DNA of 64,000 nucleotides from an uncultured Vampirovibrio sp. (GTDB lineage Bacteria; Cyanobacteriota; Vampirovibrionia; Gastranaerophilales; Gastranaerophilaceae), in the NCBI GenBank assembly GCA_910583725.1, contig CAJTXZ010000001.1, forward strand, positions 1 through 64,000, written 5' to 3'. The translations under genes and the position numbers were made by a program. Position 1 is the first letter of the stretch; each line of letters opens with the position of its first letter. The notes under the pieces are model-generated. The model searched no databases. It saw only the letters and a list, made by a program, of their open reading frames with translations, and had not been told where the DNA came from. Of the stretch, positions 44,080-52,642 are shown one piece after another.

Positions 44080-44745
44080 TTACTCTTTTCCTATGTTACT
44101 ACAGGATAATAGGTCAACTACTTCTTTAGCTAATTTTTTACTTGATGCAGGGTTTTGTCCGGTCACAAGCTTTCCATCCGTAACTGTGTGGGAGAGCATT
44201 GGTATACCAGCTTCATAGTCTGCGCCAAGCATATTTAGTGAATCCTCAAGAGAAAATGGCACCTTGTCATCCATTTTAGATAATTTTTCTTCCATATTTG
44301 AATATGCTGTTAACTTTTTGCCGGATACAAAAGGACGGCCTTCAATTGTTTTTGCAGACAAAAGCCCTGCGGGGCCATGGCATACGGCAGCTATAACTTT
44401 ATTTGCAGAAGCAAAATATGATACAATTTTTGCAAGTGTTTCATCGTGCGCTAAATCTACCATCGGACCGTGGCCTCCCGGCAAAAACAGTGCATCAAAA
44501 TCTTTATAATCTATTGTATCTAATTTTTCTGCGTCTAAAAGCAGAGGTTTAAAATCCTCATATTTTTTATCTTCACTCTTTGGGTCTATTGGAACAGAGC
44601 CGCCTTTAGGGCTTGCGATTGTTATCATAAAACCGTTATCTACAAATTCTTCATAAGGCACTGCAAATTCTTCAAGCCAAACGCCTGTATCAGTATCACC
44701 TATTTTATCCGCATTAGTTGTTACTATTAAAATTTTTTGGGTCAT
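44080..44745 (-). CDS. DJ-1/PfpI-family protein (Hsp31-like)
   Basis: A 221-residue protein from the ATG at 44745, which has AAGGAGA in front (the frame opens 16 residues earlier). The nucleophile elbow is AAVCHGPAG with a preceding LFLPGGHGPM loop and an upstream Glu (WLEEFAVPYEEF), as in Hsp31-type glyoxalase III or deglycase proteins. It may deal with methylglyoxal or carbonyl stress; the class annotation is secure, the substrate is not. Confidence 0.87.
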   Translation of the reverse strand: MTQKILIVTTNADKIGDTDTGVWLEEFAVPYEEFVDNGFMITIASPKGGSVPIDPKSEDKKYEDFKPLLLDAEKLDTIDYKDFDALFLPGGHGPMVDLAHDETLAKIVSYFASANKVIAAVCHGPAGLLSAKTIEGRPFVSGKKLTAYSNMEEKLSKMDDKVPFSLEDSLNMLGADYEAGIPMLSHTVTDGKLVTGQNPASSKKLAKEVVDLLSCSNIGKE

Positions 44746-44878
44746 ATTATCTCCTTTTTTTATAGAGTTTAGAAAATAATTATAAAAATACATCCCGTTT
44801 TAAGGCAGCTACAATCAGGCAATACAAAATGGCAGAATCAATGCTTGTGTGTTAAAATTATGTTAGCTTGGAGGCTTT

Positions 44879-45463
44879 ATGAAGAATAATTTTTTTGTAT
44901 ATTTTTTGATTATTTTTACTATTGTTATCCATATAAATTGCGGTTTTGCAGCGCAGGGAACTATCCAAAATCTGGTTGATGAAAACTGGCAGTTTACATA
45001 TAATAAAACGCTGGAAAATAGAAGCAATGAAGATATAAAAGACGCTATAAATAAGGAGCTTTGTGAATATTTACCTGGTGCAAAAGTATTGTCATTTAAG
45101 GAAATTAAACAGAATGATGAGATACTCTATAAGTGCAGTGCTTCCTATCAGGGTGCTGTTATTGATTTATTAATAAATCCTAAAACCAGTGCGGTTTCAG
45201 GAGGCTTACAGAACAAACCGGAAGCAAATATGGGAGAAGATGGTCCGACAGATACATATATTGATAAAAATCTAATCAAAGAGGGCACAAAAGAAATAAA
45301 TGAGATACTAAAACAGGTCATGCCAGAGGCTTCAATTGACAGGGTAAAATTTAATAAAAAGGATAATACTGTGGACGGTTATGTTTTGTATCAAAATTTT
45401 AAATATTATTTTAAGATAGATGCACTGAATGGCAGAATTTTAAAGATGGAACCTGTAAAATAA
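44879..45463 (+). CDS. Secreted protein with PepSY-like repeats
   Basis: A 194-residue protein with a signal peptide (1-25, cleavage near GFA). The mature part has two similar units of about 70 residues; each has a helix (NEDIKDAINKEL; LIKEGTKEINEILKQVMPEA) followed by strands closing on a DxxxGxI turn (NPKTSAVSGG; DALNGRILKME), the PepSY-type pattern. PepSY domains often inhibit proteases; the role here is unknown. GGAGG lies near the ATG. Confidence 0.6.
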   Translation: MKNNFFVYFLIIFTIVIHINCGFAAQGTIQNLVDENWQFTYNKTLENRSNEDIKDAINKELCEYLPGAKVLSFKEIKQNDEILYKCSASYQGAVIDLLINPKTSAVSGGLQNKPEANMGEDGPTDTYIDKNLIKEGTKEINEILKQVMPEASIDRVKFNKKDNTVDGYVLYQNFKYYFKIDALNGRILKMEPVK

Positions 45464-45514
45464 GGCAAAAATGCCTAGCTTTAGCATTATTCAGACTTGG
45501 ATAATATAATAAAA

Positions 45515-45985
45515 TTAGTTTATCCCTGCAGAATGCAGCTCACTTAGAATTTCATCAATATGGCCATCGACCTGCACATTATGCCAGGATTTTATTACCT
45601 CACCATTAGAATCAATTAAAAAAGTTGACCTTATTATTCCCATAAAACCTATGCCATATGCCGGTTTTTCACCCCAGGCGCCAAAAAAATCAATAAATTT
45701 TTTGTCAGGGTCTGAAAGAAGAATGAAGTTTAATTCTTCATTTTGCATAAATTTTTTGTGACTCTGGATTGAATCTCTATTTACGCCGACAACACGCGCA
45801 GGCTGAAGATATTTTATATTGTCGCGAAATTCTCCGGCTTGTATTGTACAGCCTGGTGTGCCATCATTTGGATAAAAATACAAAATTGTAATCACACCTA
45901 AAAAATCATCTGGCGTAAATACGGTTTCTATGCCATTTTCCGTTATGCCTTCAATTTTACATTTTTTCATAGATTTTATATTCAT
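45515..45985 (-). CDS. bcp: Thioredoxin-dependent peroxiredoxin (Bcp/PrxQ type)
   Basis: Reduces peroxides. The peroxidatic Cys lies in DGTPGCTIQAGEFRD, with the FYPNDGTPGCT motif. There is no Cys five residues later, so the resolving Cys of typical PrxQ is absent from that place (Ala/Gly occupy the position), suggesting a one-Cys or atypical mechanism. YGIGFMGIIRSTFLID is the conserved second half. The gene belongs with the oxygen-defence content of the window. Confidence 0.85.
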   Translation of the reverse strand: MNIKSMKKCKIEGITENGIETVFTPDDFLGVITILYFYPNDGTPGCTIQAGEFRDNIKYLQPARVVGVNRDSIQSHKKFMQNEELNFILLSDPDKKFIDFFGAWGEKPAYGIGFMGIIRSTFLIDSNGEVIKSWHNVQVDGHIDEILSELHSAGIN

Positions 45986-46190
45986 GATTACTTTGTTTTA
46001 ACATATAGAGGCTTATTTTACATAAGTCAGGACGACAATAGATAAGGATTGATTTAAATCTATATGGCTGGTATAATTTTTGTACACACAGTTCAGCAGA
46101 ACTTGATAAAGTATAACTTTGTCAAAAAGAATATGTCGCATTGGTGACGTTCTAGACTGCTCTATTACAAAATGATAATTAAATATATAA

Positions 46191-46264
46191 GTCCGCGTAG
46201 TTCAGCAGGATAGAACGTCACCCTCCTAAGGTGAATGTCGGAGGTTCGAATCCTCTCGCGGATA
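46191..46264 (+). tRNA. tRNA-Arg (anticodon CCT)
   Basis: A full cloverleaf: acceptor GTCCGCG with CGCGGAT (one G-T pair), D arm with TTCAGCAGGATAGAA, anticodon stem TCACC/GGTGA around loop CTCCTAA (anticodon CCT, decoding AGG), a 5-base variable loop, and T arm GGAGG-TTCGAAT-CCTCT. The discriminator base is A; CCA is not encoded. Confidence 0.95.
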
Positions 46265-46270
46265 GGTTTT

Positions 46271-46320
46271 ATAATCCTGTTCTTGATTACTTTTTTTGAG
46301 AACGGGATTATTTTATTATT
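46271..46320 (+). terminator. Probable terminator of the tRNA-Arg gene
   Basis: AATCCTGTTCT pairs with AGAACGGGATT-like bases (one G-T pair) and is followed by TATTTTATTATTT, directly after the tRNA. Confidence 0.7.
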
Positions 46321-46556
46321 TGAAGGATTTTTATCTATCTGCGGTTTTTAATAATATTCTTTGCCATATTTTATTTTTTTTATTTTGTCTGAACTATTTT
46401 GAGATGTATCAAAAATTTTGCCGTAATGTATGCTGCACATTTGCTTATAAGCATTATTGTAAAGTACTTTAAATATCATAATATTTTCTTCATTAATAAC
46501 AAAATTCTGCCAATTGCAGTATTATTAACCAATGAAGTTTATTTAAGGGCAGCAGA

Positions 46557-47567
46557 TTGAAAAATAAAATATTTGAAAAACTTAATGGGTACTTAAGTTC
46601 AAGAGTTGTTTTTCTTTTTTTCGTTTTTATAGTTGTCAACGTGGTTGCCAACATTAATTCTTATAGTCTGTTTGTTGATATTTTGTCGCAGTTTAAGGTT
46701 CAATATTTTTATATAGGAATATTGTTCACTATTGCATTTTTATATTTATGTTTTGTGAACAAAAAATTTACGGCCGGAGCGGTGCTTTCAGTCTTAATTA
46801 CAGGATTTAATTATATTGATACATCATCTTCATATAGAGAATTTCATTTGAACTGTGTAACGAGAATTCCAGAAAATAATTTAAAAATAGGCTTATTTAA
46901 CGTGCTTACAAGTAATGATAAATATCACCTTTTGCTGAAGGAAATTAAGACTAATAACCCTGATATTGTTATATTACAAGAGGTAGATAAAAACTGGCTT
47001 CAAAATTTCGGGGAGCTTAAAGAAAATTATCCAAATTTTATAGAATATCCAAGAGAGGATAATTTTGGTATAGCAATATATTCTAAAATGCCGCTTAGTG
47101 ATAAAAAAATCGAATATTGGAGCAATCATGAAATTCCTGTAATAAGCACAAAGATACAGAAGGGTAATAAAATTATTAAAATATACGGCATTCACACCCT
47201 TCCGCCAACAAGCAAAAGCTACATCTTAACAAGGAATGAAATGCTTACAAAAATCGGCGAAATTTTAGGCCAAGCCAGCATAGATAAGGAACATATAATC
47301 GTAGCAGGGGATTTGAATACTACATTTTTCTCTAAAGCATATAGTCTAGCCAATCCACCGCTAAATTCTGCAGTTATCCATGACGCACTTAGATATGCAC
47401 CGAAATTCAAAGGAAGCTGGAATACTGCTTTTGTGCCATTTTTAAGAATTACTCTTGAGCACATATTAAGCACAGGAGATATACAGCCCATAAATGCGGG
47501 GTTTGGAGAAAGCATAGGAAGCGACCATCTTCCTGTATTTGCAGAGTTTGACGTTTTGAATTTTTAA
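46557..47567 (+). CDS. Membrane-anchored endonuclease/exonuclease/phosphatase-family protein
   Basis: A 336-residue protein from TTG at 46557. Three hydrophobic segments lie in the first 95 residues. The EEP domain follows: LKIGLFNVLT, DIVILQEVD (metal-binding Glu), GIHTLPP, VAGDLNTT (catalytic Asp/Asn) and GSDHLPV (Asp-His pair) near the C terminus. This plan occurs in bacterial YafD-like proteins of unknown substrate. A terminator follows (47570-47607). Confidence 0.85.
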   Translation: MKNKIFEKLNGYLSSRVVFLFFVFIVVNVVANINSYSLFVDILSQFKVQYFYIGILFTIAFLYLCFVNKKFTAGAVLSVLITGFNYIDTSSSYREFHLNCVTRIPENNLKIGLFNVLTSNDKYHLLLKEIKTNNPDIVILQEVDKNWLQNFGELKENYPNFIEYPREDNFGIAIYSKMPLSDKKIEYWSNHEIPVISTKIQKGNKIIKIYGIHTLPPTSKSYILTRNEMLTKIGEILGQASIDKEHIIVAGDLNTTFFSKAYSLANPPLNSAVIHDALRYAPKFKGSWNTAFVPFLRITLEHILSTGDIQPINAGFGESIGSDHLPVFAEFDVLNF

Positions 47568-47569
47568 TA

Positions 47570-47607
47570 AAAAAGCGGCGAAAAATTGTCTCATTTTCGC
47601 TGCTTTA
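47570..47607. terminator. Terminator after the EEP-family gene
   Basis: AAAGCGGCGAAA pairs with TTTCGCTGCTTT (one mismatch). It sits between convergent genes, just beyond 47567. Confidence 0.7.
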
Positions 47608-47630
47608 GTCTAAACAATGTAATTAAATAT

Positions 47631-48797
47631 TTAGTAACTATCCATTTCAGCAAAAAGTCTTGCGCCTCTCATTTTTATATCATGCCAGATTTTTTCCTGC
47701 TCATTATCCAATATATTTTCAAAGCTTCTTTGGGCGCTGTTATGGATTTTATCGCGTTTTTGATATAAAATATCCAGTTCTTCGTTTATTTTTGTCAATT
47801 TTTCGAGCTGCAATTTTGTATCTATCTTTGAAAGCTTAACCGCCTTTGCCTCATCATGTTTATCCCTAATTTGAGAGCTTAATAAAACTATTTGTTCTTT
47901 AGCTTTTGTATAAATTTTATCAGCCTTTACTTGTTGTTTATCTGAAAGCCTAAGTACATCAATTATTTCCCGCTTTTTTGTTTCAAAATTTACAGCCTGA
48001 TTTGAAAAATGCGGCTTATTATAATTTTTTTTGGGCGTTGGGGTTTCAGGCAGCGGTTTTTTTAGAACCGGTTTTTCAAAATCTTCCAGCTCATTTACAG
48101 GCGCTGCAGCTTTCTTTTTGGCTGCCTTCTTTTCTTCTTTTACTTTTTTCAATTCTGCCTTGCGGGCGGCTTTTTCTTCTTTTGCTTTAATTTTAGCCGC
48201 TTTTGCTTCTTGTTTCAATTTGATTTTAGCAGCTCTAGCTTCTTCTTTTGCTTTTTTCTCATCTATTCTTTTTTGGAGCTTTGCCTCATCATATGCAAAT
48301 TTTTTATCTGCTATATCAAGCTCTGCTTCTGTTTCATCCCAAATTTTTGTTTGTTTTACCTGAATTATATTCTTTTCTTTTGTTTCCTTGGCTCTTATTG
48401 CAGCCAAAGCACTTTCTTCCTTAGAGATAATTTCATTCAGTCTTTCTTCCTCTTTTGCCTTGATTTTTGCAATTTTAGCATCAGCCTTGGATGTTATTGT
48501 GTCTTTTTTTGCTTGCGCCTTAGTTGTAACATTTTTTACATTGTTGTAGGTTTCTGTTTGTATCTGTGTTTTTTTTTGTGCATATTCTAAATCATATGCT
48601 TCTTTTCTTGATAATATTTTTTTCTTCTTCGCTTCATTGTCCAGCTTTTTAGATTCAAGTGCAGCTTCAAGCCTGTCTTTTTTAATGTTTTGCGATACTT
48701 CTTTATTAATTGAACCTGTCAGCGTATTTGAAGCTAAAACACTGTCAAAAGAACTTATTATTGCACAAAAACATATTAATAAAATTATTTTTTTCAT
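47631..48797 (-). CDS. Secreted Lys/Ala/Glu-rich coiled-coil protein
   Basis: A 388-residue protein with a signal peptide (1-22). Residues 30-250 are almost wholly charged coiled coil with repeated words such as KIKAKEE, KAKEEARAAKIKLK and KEEKKAAKKKAA. After a Pro-rich joint (PVLKKPLPETPTPKK) comes a helical C-terminal domain beginning VLRLSDKQQVKADKIYTKAK, similar in layout to Spy/CpxP-like periplasmic domains. A periplasmic structural or chaperone-like role is possible; nothing specific is shown. Confidence 0.65.
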   Translation of the reverse strand: MKKIILLICFCAIISSFDSVLASNTLTGSINKEVSQNIKKDRLEAALESKKLDNEAKKKKILSRKEAYDLEYAQKKTQIQTETYNNVKNVTTKAQAKKDTITSKADAKIAKIKAKEEERLNEIISKEESALAAIRAKETKEKNIIQVKQTKIWDETEAELDIADKKFAYDEAKLQKRIDEKKAKEEARAAKIKLKQEAKAAKIKAKEEKAARKAELKKVKEEKKAAKKKAAAPVNELEDFEKPVLKKPLPETPTPKKNYNKPHFSNQAVNFETKKREIIDVLRLSDKQQVKADKIYTKAKEQIVLLSSQIRDKHDEAKAVKLSKIDTKLQLEKLTKINEELDILYQKRDKIHNSAQRSFENILDNEQEKIWHDIKMRGARLFAEMDSY

Positions 48798-48834
48798 TTA
48801 AAACTCCATATTATCCTTTGAAAAAGATAATAAC

Positions 48835-48866
48835 AAAAAATGCTCCTGAAACCAAGAGCATTTTTA
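48835..48866 (-). terminator. Terminator of the HEAT-like gene
   Basis: AAAATGCTC and GAGCATTTTT pair around a 10-base loop, about 40 bases past the stop of the 48904-49269 gene on the minus strand. Confidence 0.8.
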
Positions 48867-48903
48867 TTTATATTATATGAAATAAGCCTGTTTTAAAACC
48901 GCA

Positions 48904-49269
48904 TTATGAGCTAAAAGACATAAGTGCCTTCACAGAACGCGCCGTATCTTGCACTTCTTGTTCTGTTTCAGAATTTGCAAGAGTTTCTTCTAAAATTTCA
49001 ATAGCTCTTTCTTTTTCCTTAAGCGCCAACAGTTCATTTATAGCAGTCATGGCAACCCTTGCAGAAAGGTCATTTATGCCTTTTCCTTTATTTTTAATTA
49101 CAATTTCCAAAGATTCTTTTGAATTTCTTTTAATTAATGCTCGCGCCGTAAGTTCTCTTACTTCATCATTTGCATGGTTTGTTCCAAGCTCGCACAAAAC
49201 CCTTACAGAATCATCGTCTTCATGCTTTCCTAGTGCTTCAATAATATTACTAACTTTTTTTAATGACAT
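48904..49269 (-). CDS. HEAT-repeat-like small protein
   Basis: A 121-residue protein from the ATG at 49269, which has AAAGGAG upstream; the frame opens 22 residues earlier without a signal. It is all helical, with repeated helix pairs (DSVRVLCELGTNHANDEVRE, LTARALIKRNSKESLEIV, ARVAMTAINELLALKEKERA) of HEAT/PBS-lyase type. Such folds bind proteins. It probably shares a transcript with the gene ending at 49298. Confidence 0.65.
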   Translation of the reverse strand: MSLKKVSNIIEALGKHEDDDSVRVLCELGTNHANDEVRELTARALIKRNSKESLEIVIKNKGKGINDLSARVAMTAINELLALKEKERAIEILEETLANSETEQEVQDTARSVKALMSFSS

Positions 49270-49297
49270 AACAGCTCCTTTAATTAAACCCAAATAT

Positions 49298-49753
49298 CTA
49301 TACCGTTTGCAATTCATCTTTAAACATGGTTTCAAGCTCGCTTACCGGACGTTTTTGCAAGTTTGATACAGAATCTTTGAATAATCCTGTAAAGTTTATT
49401 TCAGTTTTGCTTAATTTATCCCAAGCATTTATCGTGTTTTCTTTTATTCTGTTACCGAAAGAAATTGCAGACTGTTTTAATGAATTAAATTTGCTTTTTG
49501 TTGCAACCCAGGCGCTTGCAGCCAATTTGCCTGCTTTTTTAAATGCATCGTTTCTGTTGCTTGATTCGCTTGCTTTTTCAGCCTTTGATGCCTGAGATTC
49601 AAACACATCCATCTGAACAACAGTGCCTTTGAATGTGAGGCCAAACGGGTTTGTTGTGCCTATTCCCGTATTTTCCTGTCTTTTTTGTGCCCTTTGTGCT
49701 TTAAATTGTTCAAATGCCTTCAAACTAGCCCTTAGCGGGGAAATCTTTTCCAT
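49298..49753 (-). CDS. Lineage-type protein with an FKG leader motif, unknown function
   Basis: A 151-residue protein from the ATG at 49753 (AAGGA upstream). It has a basic Gln/Arg-rich N terminus, then NPFGLTFKGTVVQMDVF, the same kind of aromatic-Gly word as the SFG and FTG words of other proteins here, then helical charged sequence to the end. No family. It precedes the HEAT-like gene by 28 bases. Confidence 0.55.
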   Translation of the reverse strand: MEKISPLRASLKAFEQFKAQRAQKRQENTGIGTTNPFGLTFKGTVVQMDVFESQASKAEKASESSNRNDAFKKAGKLAASAWVATKSKFNSLKQSAISFGNRIKENTINAWDKLSKTEINFTGLFKDSVSNLQKRPVSELETMFKDELQTV

Positions 49754-49851
49754 ACTTTTTATCCTTTTTAAAATTATATCCATCACTGCTATATGACACA
49801 TTAAAGTTAACATAACTTAATATTAAGAAAATCATCCCGTTGAAGGATAAA

Positions 49852-50442
49852 TCACTTAAGTTTCAACAGCCCAAACACTCTTGTATTATATTTTTCCCAG
49901 ATAATTATATAGGATGATAGTTCCTTATCATATTTCATATCGACATTTGAATGTATGTAGTTTATAGGGTCAATTCCTTTTTTAAACTTTTTTTCACGCT
50001 TTTTTCTTTCTTTGTCCGATAAAACAGGTGTTACTCCTTTTGGAGAAACTACGCTATTGCGATTTGAAATCCTTGCAACAGAAGAATCAGAGGTGTTTTT
50101 GTTCTTCTTCTTATCCGGCCATTCATAATCATTACCGTATTCTGATATTCTTTCGGTTTTAATTACAGGAATTTTAGCTTTTATTTTTCCGGCCTGAATA
50201 AATTTAAGGAACGTGTAATCATCATCAGGGCGAATTTCATAAAATCCTCTTTTCAGGCCAAAACCATCCTTATTTAAAATGTCATATTCAAGTCTTAAGA
50301 CCGGGTTAGTGTTAACGGCGGAGTTATCAGAATATATGCTGTTATCTTCTACCTTTGCGCCACTTTTGTATTGCTTATAAGGGATAACATCTTCAAGTTT
50401 TTGAAAAAAAGCTATATAATCAGAATACATATCAATAGGCAT
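49852..50442 (-). CDS. Hypothetical cytoplasmic protein
   Basis: A 196-residue charged protein without a signal peptide or membrane segment. A beta-rich first half (VLRLEYDILNKDGFGLKRGF, YEIRPDDDYTFLKFIQAG) is joined by a lysine-rich linker (DKERKKREKKFKKG) to a short C-terminal beta part ending RVFGLLKLK. The reading resembles a small regulatory or envelope-associated domain but no family is recognised. Divergent from the small secreted gene at 50491. Confidence 0.55.
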   Translation of the reverse strand: MPIDMYSDYIAFFQKLEDVIPYKQYKSGAKVEDNSIYSDNSAVNTNPVLRLEYDILNKDGFGLKRGFYEIRPDDDYTFLKFIQAGKIKAKIPVIKTERISEYGNDYEWPDKKKNKNTSDSSVARISNRNSVVSPKGVTPVLSDKERKKREKKFKKGIDPINYIHSNVDMKYDKELSSYIIIWEKYNTRVFGLLKLK

Positions 50443-50490
50443 AATCCTATAATACTACATTTAACAGATTTTATCTTGGAGGTTAATTTT

Positions 50491-50778
50491 ATGAAAAGAT
50501 TTTTAGTTACAGCTTTGTTTATTACATTTTTAGCAAGCAGCGCTCCTGCTTTTTCAAAACCAACAGAAGGCACACCGGGCAAGGTTTCAGGACGCTCTGT
50601 CGGTGCTGCTGCTTTATCACTGATTGTATGGCCCGGGATAGGGCAGGTTGTTAATGACAACCCGAAGGATAAGAATATAACCCATGCTCTTTTAGGTTTA
50701 ACCGGCATATTCAGGTTTTGGTCCTGTTACGATGCTTTGGTTGACAGAAAAGGAGGAGTATGGCACAGCAGAATATAA
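50491..50778 (+). CDS. Small exported protein
   Basis: A 95-residue product from the ATG at 50491, with TGGAGG upstream (the frame opens at 50371). It has a signal peptide (MKRFLVTALFITFLASSAPA), then a short hydrophobic stretch (AALSLIVWPGIGQVVND) and HALLGLTGIFRFWSC. It may be periplasmic or membrane-associated. No family recognised. Confidence 0.6.
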   Translation: MKRFLVTALFITFLASSAPAFSKPTEGTPGKVSGRSVGAAALSLIVWPGIGQVVNDNPKDKNITHALLGLTGIFRFWSCYDALVDRKGGVWHSRI

Positions 50779-50850
50779 TCCCATAAATTACGGTTTTAAC
50801 TGGACTTTAATTGCGATAGAGGTTTAAAGAACAGGCAAAAACAAATTCTC

Positions 50851-50890
50851 TTGACAATATAAAAATATTCTATAAAATAATAATTATTAT
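50851..50890 (+). promoter_or_regulatory. Promoter and Fur/PerR-type operator of the perR operon
   Basis: TTGACA at 50851-50856 and TAAAAT at 50873-50878 with 16 bases between fit a sigma-70 promoter. The perfect 14-base palindrome ATAATAATTATTAT (50877-50890) overlaps the end of the -10 and resembles Fur/PerR boxes, which suggests autoregulation. Confidence 0.65.
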
Positions 50891-50919
50891 CATTTTTAAT
50901 TTAAAACATCAGGAACTAA

Positions 50920-51315
50920 ATGCATTTTTCAAGGCAGAGAAAAAAAATACTTGAGACGCTAAAAAATAATATGGTGCACCCTAGCGCAGAATGTATCCAT
51001 AAAATTTTAAAGCAAGAAAATTCTGAAATAGGGCTTGCAACAGTATATAGAAACCTTAATAAGCTCGCCGATGATGGCACAATTAAAAAAATAGCAGGGC
51101 TTGAAGATGCTGTTCATTATGATCATAATACGGATTTACATTATCACTTTTTTTGCAAAAGGTGCAGAAAGATATTTGACCTGCCTTCAAATATTGCACC
51201 AAGCCTTGTAAAAAAAGCCGAGATGATGACGGGATTTAAGATTGACACCCATGAGATAGTTTTCCATGGAACTTGTATAGAATGCAGAGAGGATAAAGGA
51301 GAAGAAAATGGATAA
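50920..51315 (+). CDS. perR: Fur-family regulator, PerR type
   Basis: A 131-residue metalloregulator. It has a winged helix (HPSAECIHKIL, ATVYRNLNKLADDG) and a dimerisation domain with HYHFFCKRCRKIFD and the second C-x2-C in GTCIEC, the structural zinc pair. The downstream rubredoxin and rubrerythrin genes point to peroxide sensing rather than iron uptake. Its stop overlaps the rubredoxin start by eight bases. Confidence 0.87.
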   Translation: MHFSRQRKKILETLKNNMVHPSAECIHKILKQENSEIGLATVYRNLNKLADDGTIKKIAGLEDAVHYDHNTDLHYHFFCKRCRKIFDLPSNIAPSLVKKAEMMTGFKIDTHEIVFHGTCIECREDKGEENG

Positions 51316-51448
51316 ATACGTTTGCACAGCTTGCATGTATGTTTATGATCCAAGTGAACATGATGGCATTGCGTTTAATGATTTGCCGGAAGATTATGTT
51401 TGCCCGGTATGCGGCGTAAGCAAGGAAATGTTTGAAATACAGGAATAA
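51308..51448 (+). CDS. Rubredoxin
   Basis: A 46-residue electron carrier with one FeS4 site: CTACMYVYD (C-x2-C) near the start and VCPVCG (C-x2-C) near the end, with the acidic middle typical of rubredoxins. The ATG lies inside the end of perR (GGATAA overlap), so translation is probably coupled. It can pass electrons to the rubrerythrin encoded 27 bases downstream. Confidence 0.95.
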   Translation: MDKYVCTACMYVYDPSEHDGIAFNDLPEDYVCPVCGVSKEMFEIQE

Positions 51449-51475
51449 AAACTTTAAGAAGAGGAGAAAAAAATT

Positions 51476-52015
51476 ATGACAAAATTCGTATGCACAGTAT
51501 GTGGTTATACAGTAGAAGCTGATAAAAAACCAGACAAATGCCCTATGTGTAATGCAACAACATTTAATGAATTATCAAGCGACAATAAAAACTATGCTGA
51601 TGAGCACAAAATTGGCGTTGCAAAAGGCTTGGACAGCCGTGTGGTTGAAGGCTTGAAGGCAAACTTTATGGGTGAGTGCACAGAAGTTGGTATGTACTTA
51701 GCTATGAGCAGACAAGCTGACAGAGAAGGGTATCCGGAAGTTGCCGAAGCATATAAAAGATATGCATTTGAAGAAGCAGAACATGCTGCAAAGTTTGCAG
51801 AACTTCTAGGTGAAGTTGTTACACCTTCAACTTTAGAAAACTTAAAATTAAGAGCTGACGCTGAATTTGGCGCATGTGACGGTAAATTACAACTTGCAAA
51901 ATTAGCTAAAGAACTTGGCTATGATGCAGTTCATGATACTGTTCATGAAATGGCAAAAGATGAAGCCCGCCACGGCAGAGGCTTTGACGGCCTTATCAAA
52001 AGACATTTTAAATAA
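51476..52015 (+). CDS. Rubrerythrin, N-terminal rubredoxin (reverse) type
   Basis: A 179-residue NADH-linked peroxidase component. The rubredoxin-like domain comes first (Cys6, Cys9, Cys22, Cys25 in CTVC and CPMC), then the ferritin-like di-iron four-helix domain with Glu/His motifs GECTEVGMY, YAFEEAEHAAKF and KDEARHGRGF. This reversed order is the 'reverse rubrerythrin' type of obligate anaerobes. AAGAGGAG lies before the ATG. Third gene of the perR operon, with a terminator after it. Confidence 0.94.
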   Translation: MTKFVCTVCGYTVEADKKPDKCPMCNATTFNELSSDNKNYADEHKIGVAKGLDSRVVEGLKANFMGECTEVGMYLAMSRQADREGYPEVAEAYKRYAFEEAEHAAKFAELLGEVVTPSTLENLKLRADAEFGACDGKLQLAKLAKELGYDAVHDTVHEMAKDEARHGRGFDGLIKRHFK

Positions 52016-52035
52016 AAATGTTCTTTCAAATTTTT

Positions 52036-52068
52036 GCAGTGCCTTTCTTTTTGGGCACTGCATTTTTT
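52036..52068 (+). terminator. Rho-independent terminator of the perR operon
   Basis: GCAGTGCC and GGGCACTGC form a strong stem followed by ATTTTTT, 20 bases after the rubrerythrin stop. Confidence 0.9.
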
Positions 52069-52180
52069 ATTTGTTATCCACTTTAGGCAGTAATAGCTTT
52101 ATTTATTACAAGATTAATTAATTTTTCTAAACACTATTTCAAAACTATCGCTGCAACTTTATACAATTTTATCATTAGCC

Positions 52181-52429
52181 TCATTCAGCTTTTGGCGGGC
52201 CGTCTTTAGAAATTTTTTCCTTCCAGGCTTTGATTATTCTATCTGTGATTGTTTTTCTGTCTTTTGTTGAATATTTGTCGTAATCTCTTGGCATATGAAA
52301 ATAATTCCACGCAGCCCTTATGTGTTCTTCTGTATCAATAGGATATTTGTTATTAACATTATCCGCAAATTCAACATTGCCGTATTCTTTTAATCCTCTG
52401 TTTTTGTTGATGTCTTTTCTTTTTTCCAT
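52181..52429 (-). CDS. Small protein with an IRAAWNY helix-turn block
   Basis: An 82-residue charged protein. The core is YPIDTEEHIRAAWNYFHMPR, then YSTKDRKTITDRIIKAWKEK, similar to the short DUF6582/ChaB-like domain of bacterial and phage proteins, though I name it only by appearance. There is no signal peptide or membrane part. Role unknown. Confidence 0.55.
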   Translation of the reverse strand: MEKRKDINKNRGLKEYGNVEFADNVNNKYPIDTEEHIRAAWNYFHMPRDYDKYSTKDRKTITDRIIKAWKEKISKDGPPKAE

Positions 52430-52642
52430 ATTGATATATCCTTTATCTTAATTTATAAATCAGCCAATCAAAAATAGCATTCAGCCACATGACATATTAA
52501 CAGGAGCGATTTTGGGTTTTTACAGTTAGTCCAGGATGCTATTTTAATAAATGGTACAAAATGATGAAAATTAATTATAATCGACTTATCTCTTTGAATT
52601 TGGGTATATAATTTTAGAAGCAGCAAGGAGTAAAATTGCAAA

